A stretch of DNA of 64,000 nucleotides, from positions 1 through 64,000 of the forward strand of contig JBGMQN010000113.1 in the NCBI GenBank assembly GCA_048054495.1, read 5' to 3'. How positions within the stretch are numbered: position 1 is the first letter of the stretch; each line of letters starts with the position of its first letter. Shown one piece after another: positions 8,935 to 15,682 of the stretch. The translations under genes were made by a program, and so were the position numbers. This DNA comes from JADFRG01 sp048054495. Its GTDB lineage: Bacteria > Chloroflexota > Anaerolineae > Anaerolineales > E44-bin32. The notes under the pieces are model-generated. The model was not told the DNA's origin, searched no databases, and saw only the letters and a list, made by a program, of their open reading frames with translations.

Positions 8935-9206
8935 ACCCTGTGTGCACGTTCATGCCGGAATCAATTAGGAACACTCAATAAGTCCCCGTGCGGTCCCGAC
9001 CACCTGATGACTGAGACCTTCGCCGAAGCGATTCTGTTCTAGCGGGAGCGGTGCAACGCATGCGGGCGAGTGTTTGACTGTATGCTCTCAGCAGATGGCT
9101 CGATTGGGAGGCTCTCACCCTGGTACCCCTCACCTCTCGCACACCGATGAAGGGCCGTCATGAGACCCGTGGTTGGAGGCTGAGAATTGTTCGAAGGAGG
9201 AGGCCC
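8935..9206. other. intergenic, no recognisable gene
   Basis: No open frame with a start codon and ribosome-binding site is convincing. A short stretch encoding a CNACG-type Cys pair (near 9050-9075) hints at decayed coding sequence, but too little is left to name it. Confidence 0.4.
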
Positions 9207-10262
9207 ATGGACTTTGATTTGCTATTGCTGGGGAAGTACATTCCCCAGGAACTCAGAGAGATTGCCCGCTTGGCGGAGGAGCTTGGCTACGATTGCCTTT
9301 GGTGCGCCGACGAGAAATTTTTCCGCGATGCTTATGTGGGCCTGACTTACGTGGCGCTCAACACGCAGCGCATTAGGTTCGGCCCCGGCGTCGCCGACCC
9401 CTATACGCGTCATCCCGCCATAACTGCAATGACCGCTGCGACGCTGGCTGAAATTGCACCGGGACGCTTCAACCTGGGCTTCGGGGCCGGTTTCAGCGGC
9501 CTGCACTCTTTGGGGATCAAGCAGACCAAGCCAGTGACAACGCTGCGCGAGGCGATTCAACTCATGCGACAACTGTGGTCAGGGGGACAGGTTGATTTTC
9601 ATGGAGAAGTATTGGATTTCTGGGAGGGCCACCTTGAATTCACACCTCCTGAAAAGAACATACCCATTACTATGGCGGCCACCGGGCGAAATATGCTGGA
9701 ATTGGCAGGTGAGGTTGCGGACGGAATCATCATCGGTGACTACGCCTCCACATTCACTCTTGGTCGAGCGATGGAGCATATCCGCAAAGGCGCAAAGCGT
9801 TCCGGGAGGCCGTTGGACGATCGCTCCATCGCCGCGCGCGTCAACGTGATTTTGAGCAAAGACCGGAAGGCCGCTATCGACGTCATCAGACCTTGGATTG
9901 CAGTTTCCCTGTGGTTCACGTATCCGAAATGGGACTACTACCTGGATTATTCACCCGAATGGGAAGATCACTTTGCACCACTTCGGCAGTTCATCGAACA
10001 GCGAGGAGCCAAGCCGCGCAACGTAGGCGACCACGATTTGATAGCGCCTTATACGCACCTCGTGACGGATCAAATGGTGCATGATCGGCATATCGTGGGT
10101 TCAGTCGAAGAGGTCAGCGAACAGATATGCAGCCTACCTTCTGTTGGCGTGAATCGCATAACGATTTACCCCGTCCCGATTGGATCACAGACCGAGGTCC
10201 ACGTGATTCGAGAGTTCGCTGAGGAAGTGATGCCGCGCGTGCGCGCCGCGCTCCCTGGCTAG
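9207..10262 (+). CDS. LLM-class (bacterial luciferase-like) flavin-dependent oxidoreductase
   Basis: A 351-residue TIM-barrel protein of the luciferase/F420-dependent reductase superfamily. It starts MDFDLLLLGKYIPQELRE and shows family features RIRFGPGVADPYTRHPAITA, GRFNLGFGAGF and TMAATGRNMLELAGEVADG. The C-terminal part resembles the methylenetetrahydromethanopterin-reductase-like branch, which uses F420 or FMN. GGAGGAGG immediately upstream fixes the start at 9207 rather than the in-frame ATG at 9147. It is the last intact gene of the catabolic island. Substrate and cofactor cannot be read from sequence. Confidence 0.85.
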   Translation: MDFDLLLLGKYIPQELREIARLAEELGYDCLWCADEKFFRDAYVGLTYVALNTQRIRFGPGVADPYTRHPAITAMTAATLAEIAPGRFNLGFGAGFSGLHSLGIKQTKPVTTLREAIQLMRQLWSGGQVDFHGEVLDFWEGHLEFTPPEKNIPITMAATGRNMLELAGEVADGIIIGDYASTFTLGRAMEHIRKGAKRSGRPLDDRSIAARVNVILSKDRKAAIDVIRPWIAVSLWFTYPKWDYYLDYSPEWEDHFAPLRQFIEQRGAKPRNVGDHDLIAPYTHLVTDQMVHDRHIVGSVEEVSEQICSLPSVGVNRITIYPVPIGSQTEVHVIREFAEEVMPRVRAALPG

Positions 10263-10304
10263 CTTGGGAGTAGTGCTATCATGCACATCGCTCAAACATG
10301 TAGG

Positions 10305-10448
10305 CGCGACCTTTTTCATCTCGCGAATGAAAGCGCCCGCACGTCGGGTCAGTTCTTCTAACTCACCTGCATCTAGCTGGGGCTGATTGGCTAAACTACT
10401 GCCAACACCCAAAGCATAAGCGCCTTTGTTGATGAATTCCGCATGCTG
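10305..10448 (-). pseudogene. C-terminal remnant of a KDPG/KHG aldolase gene
   Basis: About 48 codons on the minus strand match the end of 2-dehydro-3-deoxyphosphogluconate aldolases: EFINKGAYALGVGSSLA is followed by a LDAGELEELTRRAGAFIREM helix. The rest of the barrel (~160 residues) is absent and the frame lacks its own stop, running on into the antisense of the LLM gene. It is therefore a decayed or cut fragment. No function is expected. Confidence 0.65.
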
Positions 10449-10480
10449 CTGAGGGGCAGTTGTGTATGTGAGTGTATCAA

Positions 10481-10512
10481 GCATCACGAAGGTAACAAAA
10501 CCTTCGTGATGC
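10481..10512. terminator. perfect 12-bp inverted repeat, 8-nt loop
   Basis: GCATCACGAAGG, loop TAACAAAA, then CCTTCGTGATGC. Only three T follow on the plus strand, so it could be a bidirectional terminator, or the footprint of a small repeat element. It lies between the aldolase remnant and the corrinoid-protein remnant. Confidence 0.5.
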
Positions 10513-10559
10513 TTTGCAAACAGTATTTTTCGATCATTGAGAAATTCACGGAGAGACAC

Positions 10560-10634
10560 ATGTCAGAAGAACTATTCGACAAATTAGCCCAATCTGTGAT
10601 CGATGGTGATTCCGAAAATGCTGGCTCTTACTGA
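10560..10634 (+). pseudogene. N-terminal fragment of a MttC/MtgC-like corrinoid protein
   Basis: Twenty-four codons beginning at an ATG with GGAGAG 6-11 nt upstream encode MSEELFDKLAQSVIDGDSE, the typical first helix of B12-binding corrinoid proteins that serve MttB-family methyltransferases. The match stops at about residue 20 and the frame ends at a TGA at 10632. The fragment overlaps the start of the next gene (10618) in another frame, so the break falls exactly at that start codon. The rest of the protein, including the B12-binding DxHxxG motif, is missing. Confidence 0.7.
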
Positions 10635-12684
10635 TAAACAATCGCAGCTGGCCCAAATGCCACTCGAGGGAAGCATCTTCCTGGAGGGACCGGCGGGAGC
10701 CGGGAAAACCACCGCTGCAATCGCGCGTCTAACGCATCTGGTCTCAGAAGGGGTGCCAGGACAGTCCGTAATGATCCTGGTGCCTCAGCTGACTCTCGCA
10801 AGCCCGTACGCTGAGGCGGTCCGGAGTCCGGACATGAGAGCGGGGGGTCAGCCCACAGTACTCACCTTTGGCGGACTCGCCCGGCGAACGGTGGAGCTCT
10901 TCTGGCCGATGCTCGCGGCCGAGGCCGAATTCGGGAACCCTGACCGCCCTCCGACATTCCTGACCTTGGAACTCGCCCAATATTACATGGCGCAGATCGT
11001 GACGCCCTATATCGAGAAGGGATACTTCGAAAACATCACCATTGATCGAAACCGGCTCTACAGCGAGGTTCTCGACAACCTGAACAAGGCTGCCATCGTC
11101 GGGTTCTCTCACCATGAGATTGCCAGCCGCCTGAAGGGGGCCTGGGCCGGGAATTCGAGCCTTCTCAAGAACTTCGATCAAGCTCAGGAGTGCGCAGAAG
11201 GATTTAGAGTGCTTTGTCTTGAGCGGAATCTGCTCGACTTTTCCCTGCAGATTGAGCTGTTCCGAAAGCTGGCCTGGAACCTGCCGCTATGCAGGGAGAA
11301 CATCATTCAAGCATTTCGGCACCTGATCGTTGACAATGTGGAGGAGGACACGCCGGCCATGCACGATACGCTAGAAGAATGGCTGCCTTCCGTGGATTCG
11401 GCTCTGCTGGTTTATGATCAAAACGGCGGCCACCGCAGATTCTTAGGCGCCGATCCCAACAATGCGTACGAGCTGAAAACGGCCTGTGACCGATCTCTGT
11501 CTTTTGAGGGATCCTTCGTCACGAGCCAGGGCTTGCGCGCTGTCGAGCGGTCACTCACTCTCCAGGAGAATGCGGCTCTCAATAAAGAGGTCCGCAAGGT
11601 GCTGATATTTGATTCCAGACGCTTTTATCCAGAGATGATCGGTTGGGTTGCCCAAATGGTGCGCGACCTCATCGCGGAGCAAAATGCCGCACCCAGCGAG
11701 ATCGCGGTGCTGGCTCCCTACTTGAGCGACTCCATACGCTTCTCCCTCGTAGCGCGATTGGAAGCGCTTGGGGTCCAATCCTATTCGCAGCGGCCATCCC
11801 GCGCACTGCGCGAGGAGCCTGCCACTACGACCCTTCTTACGCTGGCCAGCTTGGCACACACCGAATGGGGATACACCCCGACCAAAGAGCAGGTGCGCCA
11901 GGCTCTCGTCGGATCCATTAGCGGGCTCGACCTGGTTCGGGCTCGGCTGATCACCGAAATCCTTTACCGTCCGGATATCGGGCTGCAGAGCTTTGAGGGC
12001 CTTAGGCATGATGCGCAGGAGCGAATCACTTTTGCCATGGGCCGGCGCTACGAGCGGCTCAGGGAATACCTACAGCCAGATCCCGAACGAGGGCTAGCTC
12101 TCGATTCCTTTCTTGGTGCACTTTTTGGAGAGCTTCTCTCGCAGCCGGGTTACGGATTTCACAACGACTTCGAGGCGGGCGCGATCACCGCCAATTTGAT
12201 CGACTCCGTGCGCCGATTTCGGATGGCTGTGGGGAATGAGTTGAGATCGCGTGGACTCTCCGCCGACAGAGAATATGTCGATCTGGTACAGCAGGGATTG
12301 ATCGCCGCTCAATACCTGCGCTCGTGGGAATCGCAACCAGATCAAGCGGTCCTGCTGGCGCCCGCCTACACTTTTCTGTTGGCGAATCGTCCTGTCGACT
12401 ACCAGATCTGGGTGAACGTGGGAGGTCGCGGCTGGTGGGAGCGACCCTACCAACCGCTCACTCACCCTTACGTTCTCAGCCGACAATGGTCCAGAGGGCA
12501 GCGCTGGATGGACCAAGACGAGATGCGCACCAGAAAGCAAATCATGCAAGTCCTGACGCAAGGCCTCATCCGTCGCTGCAGGAAAGCCATCTTTTTTGGG
12601 CTGAGCGAGCTAAATGAGTATGGCACAGAGGAGCACGGACCCTTGCTGGACGCGCTCCAGCGTACGGTGCTCTCCGCGCGATGA
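10618..12684 (+). CDS. AddB-like helicase/ATPase without nuclease domain
   Basis: A 688-residue P-loop protein of the UvrD/AddB superfamily. Walker A is GPAGAGKTT near residues 23-31. The Walker B region reads LIVDNVEEDTP where active helicases have DE, so ATPase activity may be weak or lost, as in many AddB/RecC-type subunits. A motif-III-like DQNGGHRRFLGADP follows. No C-terminal PD-(D/E)XK domain is present; the protein ends soon after the superfamily-1 2B-like region. The in-frame ATG at 10603 is an alternative start, but 10618 gives the natural N-terminus. Its 3' end overlaps the next helicase by 4 nt. It has no promoter or ribosome-binding site of its own because a corrinoid-gene remnant abuts the start. 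Confidence 0.8.
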   Translation: MLALTDKQSQLAQMPLEGSIFLEGPAGAGKTTAAIARLTHLVSEGVPGQSVMILVPQLTLASPYAEAVRSPDMRAGGQPTVLTFGGLARRTVELFWPMLAAEAEFGNPDRPPTFLTLELAQYYMAQIVTPYIEKGYFENITIDRNRLYSEVLDNLNKAAIVGFSHHEIASRLKGAWAGNSSLLKNFDQAQECAEGFRVLCLERNLLDFSLQIELFRKLAWNLPLCRENIIQAFRHLIVDNVEEDTPAMHDTLEEWLPSVDSALLVYDQNGGHRRFLGADPNNAYELKTACDRSLSFEGSFVTSQGLRAVERSLTLQENAALNKEVRKVLIFDSRRFYPEMIGWVAQMVRDLIAEQNAAPSEIAVLAPYLSDSIRFSLVARLEALGVQSYSQRPSRALREEPATTTLLTLASLAHTEWGYTPTKEQVRQALVGSISGLDLVRARLITEILYRPDIGLQSFEGLRHDAQERITFAMGRRYERLREYLQPDPERGLALDSFLGALFGELLSQPGYGFHNDFEAGAITANLIDSVRRFRMAVGNELRSRGLSADREYVDLVQQGLIAAQYLRSWESQPDQAVLLAPAYTFLLANRPVDYQIWVNVGGRGWWERPYQPLTHPYVLSRQWSRGQRWMDQDEMRTRKQIMQVLTQGLIRRCRKAIFFGLSELNEYGTEEHGPLLDALQRTVLSAR

Positions 12685-14876
12685 AATTCAAGCCCAGGCC
12701 CAAGCAAACAGAGGTACTCGCCTACCGGCAGGGCAAGATGGGTGTCTCTTCAGTGCCTGGGGGTGGGAAGACTCTGACCCTGTCCTACCTTGCGGCGGAG
12801 ATCGTCTCCGCGGGCGTGCTGGAGCCCGGCCAGGAGGTACTGATCGTAACGCTGGTGAACTCCGCCGTTGAAAACTTTTCCAACCGGCTAGGGGGATTTG
12901 TGAGCAGCAGAGGCCTCCTGCCCGGGGTGGGCTACCGAGTGCGTACTCTGCACGGACTCGCCCATGACATCGTGCGCGAGCGGCCGGAACTGACAGGATT
13001 GGCGGACAACTTCCAGATCATCGATGAGCTTGCTGCCGAGCGTATTACTTCAGAGGTGATTGATGCGTGGATCCGAGGCCACCCGCAGTTCCTCGAGCAA
13101 TTTCTGATCCCCGACCCCTCGGAGAGGGATCTGCGGCGGATACGGCATTATGGCTGGCCGGCGCTGGTTCGGTCCGTAGGCACCAGCCTCATCCGTCAGG
13201 CAAAAGACAGCCGGCTAGCACCCGCTGATCTACGCGAACGCCTGGATCAATCAGTCCAGGATTATCCGCTGCTGGAGATGGCCGCCAGCATTTTCGAAGA
13301 CTACCAACGCGCGCTCTCATTTCGCGGTGCAGTCGACTTTGACGACCTGATCGGCAAGGCACTGGATGCTTTGGAATCGGATCCGGACTATCTCGGACGT
13401 CTGAGGCATCGCTGGCCATATGTACTCGAAGATGAAGCGCAAGACAGCAGCCAGCTTCAGGAGGAAATTCTGCGCACCCTGGTTGGCGAGCAGGGCAACT
13501 GGGTGCGTATGGGAGACACCAACCAGGCCATCTTCGAATCGTTCACGACCGCCAGCCCGGAGTACTTGCGCACCTTCCTCGAGAAGCCTGGCGTACAAGC
13601 TCGGGAGCTGCCCAATTCAGGTCGCTCTACTCTCAGCATCCTACGGCTTGCGAACCGCCTGGTGGAGTGGTCACGGACCGATCACCCTGTGCCCGAACTG
13701 CGCGGCACGCTGACGCTGCCGCACATCGAACCCGCCCCGTCCGGTGATCCGCAGCCCAACCCCGAGGGCGGAAAGGTCCAGATCGTGCCGAACGCCTACA
13801 CGCCGGATGAAGAAGTGCGGGCCGTAGCTACTTCGCTGTCCAGGTGGCTGCCAGATCACCAGGGTTCGACGGTTGCCGTGCTCGTTCCCACCAATCACCT
13901 CGGAGTCGATTACGCGGATGAGTTTCGCAAACATAGCATCAAGCATCTCGAGTTCCTGCGCAGCACCCGGGCCACACGGCGTGCCGCCGGATACTTAGGC
14001 GGATTGCTGTCGTATCTTGCCCGCCCCGATTCCACGCGCGATCTTATCTCGGCATATCGAATCTGGGGTTCAACACGCGAGGAGCGAGCCGAATTCGCGA
14101 AACAAGGCGTAGCCGCGTTGAGAAAGGTCGGGCGCATTGAGCGCTTCCTCTGGCCCCGGGCGGGAGAGGACTGGTTGGCCACCGACAAGGGGCTCCGAAA
14201 GCACGAGGCGCTTCGGGAGCACCTGGGAGACTTCCGCACGCAAGTCCAGTACTGGCAGGCCGCCACGGAACTTCCCAGCGATCAACTGGTGCTCACCCTG
14301 GGTCACGACCTCTTTCTTGAACCGGCCGATCTGGCCCTGGCCTACAAACTCTCCGGCGTCGTCCGCCGGGCAAGCCGGAACAACCCGCAATGGGGCCTCG
14401 CGGAGCTGGCGGGTGAGCTGGACAATGTCGCCAGGAACCAGCGCCGCTTCTTGGGACTCAGCGCCGATGATCGTGGCTTCAATGCCGACTCACATCCCGG
14501 CGAGGTCGTCATCGCGACCATCCACAAGGCCAAAGGGTTGGAGTGGGATCGCGTTCACCTCGTTTCGGTCAATAGCTATGACTATCCCTCCGCCGAAGAA
14601 GGGGATCAATTCATCGCTGAAAAGTGGTTTGTCAAAGATGGCCTCAATCTCCAGGCCGAAGCACTTCATCAAATGAGGGCGCTATTCAAGGGGTCTTCGA
14701 AGGTAGACTCGGCCACGGTTGAAGCCCGGAGGGAATACGCTGCGGAGCGACTGAGGCTGCTTTACGTGGGCATTACCCGGGCCCGCCGAGAGCTGATCCT
14801 GACGTGGAACATGGGCCGCCGCGGCGACCAGCGCATGGCAACGCCGCTTGCGGCCTTATCAGAGAGGGTGAAATGA
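12681..14876 (+). CDS. UvrD/AddA-like superfamily 1A DNA helicase
   Basis: A 731-residue 3'-5' DNA helicase with all core motifs visible: Walker A VPGGGKT (Lys30), motif Ia VTLVNSAVENF, motif II LEDEAQDSS (~residue 250), motif III MGDTNQAIFESF, motif V IATIHKAKGLEWD and motif VI LLYVGITRARREL (~residue 695). It ends shortly after motif VI, so it lacks the C-terminal nuclease domain of AddA/RecB. Start and stop codons overlap those of both neighbours (ATGA), indicating coupled translation and probably a stoichiometric complex with the AddB-like protein before it and the nuclease after it. Confidence 0.9.
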   Translation: MKFKPRPKQTEVLAYRQGKMGVSSVPGGGKTLTLSYLAAEIVSAGVLEPGQEVLIVTLVNSAVENFSNRLGGFVSSRGLLPGVGYRVRTLHGLAHDIVRERPELTGLADNFQIIDELAAERITSEVIDAWIRGHPQFLEQFLIPDPSERDLRRIRHYGWPALVRSVGTSLIRQAKDSRLAPADLRERLDQSVQDYPLLEMAASIFEDYQRALSFRGAVDFDDLIGKALDALESDPDYLGRLRHRWPYVLEDEAQDSSQLQEEILRTLVGEQGNWVRMGDTNQAIFESFTTASPEYLRTFLEKPGVQARELPNSGRSTLSILRLANRLVEWSRTDHPVPELRGTLTLPHIEPAPSGDPQPNPEGGKVQIVPNAYTPDEEVRAVATSLSRWLPDHQGSTVAVLVPTNHLGVDYADEFRKHSIKHLEFLRSTRATRRAAGYLGGLLSYLARPDSTRDLISAYRIWGSTREERAEFAKQGVAALRKVGRIERFLWPRAGEDWLATDKGLRKHEALREHLGDFRTQVQYWQAATELPSDQLVLTLGHDLFLEPADLALAYKLSGVVRRASRNNPQWGLAELAGELDNVARNQRRFLGLSADDRGFNADSHPGEVVIATIHKAKGLEWDRVHLVSVNSYDYPSAEEGDQFIAEKWFVKDGLNLQAEALHQMRALFKGSSKVDSATVEARREYAAERLRLLYVGITRARRELILTWNMGRRGDQRMATPLAALSERVK

Positions 14877-15682
14877 ACAGCGAACTGCAGCTCAGCCAGG
14901 CCAGTCTGCAGGACTACCTGGACTGTCGGCGAAGGTTTTATTTGAGGCACGTTCTGCGGCTGGACTGGCCGGGACACCAGACCGATCATGCGGAGCAGCA
15001 GCAGATCCGTGCGCAAAGAGGGGTGACATTTCATCGTCTCCTGCACCAATACCTCATCGGCCTTCCCGAGGAGCGCCTGGCCGCTATCGCCTCAGAAGCT
15101 GGGCTGGATAACTGGTGGCGAAGCTACAGGCAGTATCCTGTTGCGGGTCTGCAAAGCAAAAACTTCGCGGAGATCTCGCTCTCTGCACCGCTCTCAGCCC
15201 ACAGACTGGTTGCGAAATACGATCTAGTGAGCATCGGTTCCCAGGTAATGATTGTTGACTGGAAAACCAGCAAGCGGAAGGACGAAACATGGCTTAAGGC
15301 CCGAATGCAGACCCGCGTCTATCGCTATCTGATGGTATTGGCCGGCCATGATTTGCACGGTGGAGTAGAGCCGGATCGGGTCGAGATGGTTTACTGGTTC
15401 GCGGACGATGCGCAGGACCCAGTTCGGCTGTCGTATGACCAGCCGCAATTCGAGCAAGATGGTCGGGACCTGCGAACCGTGGTTGAGGAGATCGATTCTT
15501 TGACTGAGGACGAATTCGTACTGACGGATGACACAAGCCGGTGTCGCTTCTGTGCATTCCGATCGTTGTGCGACCGCGGTGTCCTGCCCGGTTCGTTTGA
15601 CGAATTCGAATCGGATTTTGAAGCGGATGAATTGACGCACGCGGAAATCGACTATGACCAAATTGGGGAAATCGCCTTCTGA
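14873..15682 (+). CDS. stand-alone RecB/AddB-type PD-(D/E)XK nuclease with a predicted iron-sulfur site
   Basis: A 269-residue protein that looks like the nuclease domain of AddB on its own. Visible motifs are GVTFHRLLHQY (His54), Asp117, the catalytic VDWKTSK (Asp129, Lys131) and QTRVY (Gln146, Tyr150). Cys18 near the N-terminus and Cys224, Cys227 and Cys233 near the C-terminus have the spacing that holds a 4Fe-4S cluster in AddB and Cas4-like nucleases. An acidic tail of ~30 residues follows. It would cut DNA unwound by the two preceding helicase-type subunits. Start overlaps the helicase stop (ATGA), and its stop overlaps the recJ start. Confidence 0.88.
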   Translation: MNSELQLSQASLQDYLDCRRRFYLRHVLRLDWPGHQTDHAEQQQIRAQRGVTFHRLLHQYLIGLPEERLAAIASEAGLDNWWRSYRQYPVAGLQSKNFAEISLSAPLSAHRLVAKYDLVSIGSQVMIVDWKTSKRKDETWLKARMQTRVYRYLMVLAGHDLHGGVEPDRVEMVYWFADDAQDPVRLSYDQPQFEQDGRDLRTVVEEIDSLTEDEFVLTDDTSRCRFCAFRSLCDRGVLPGSFDEFESDFEADELTHAEIDYDQIGEIAF

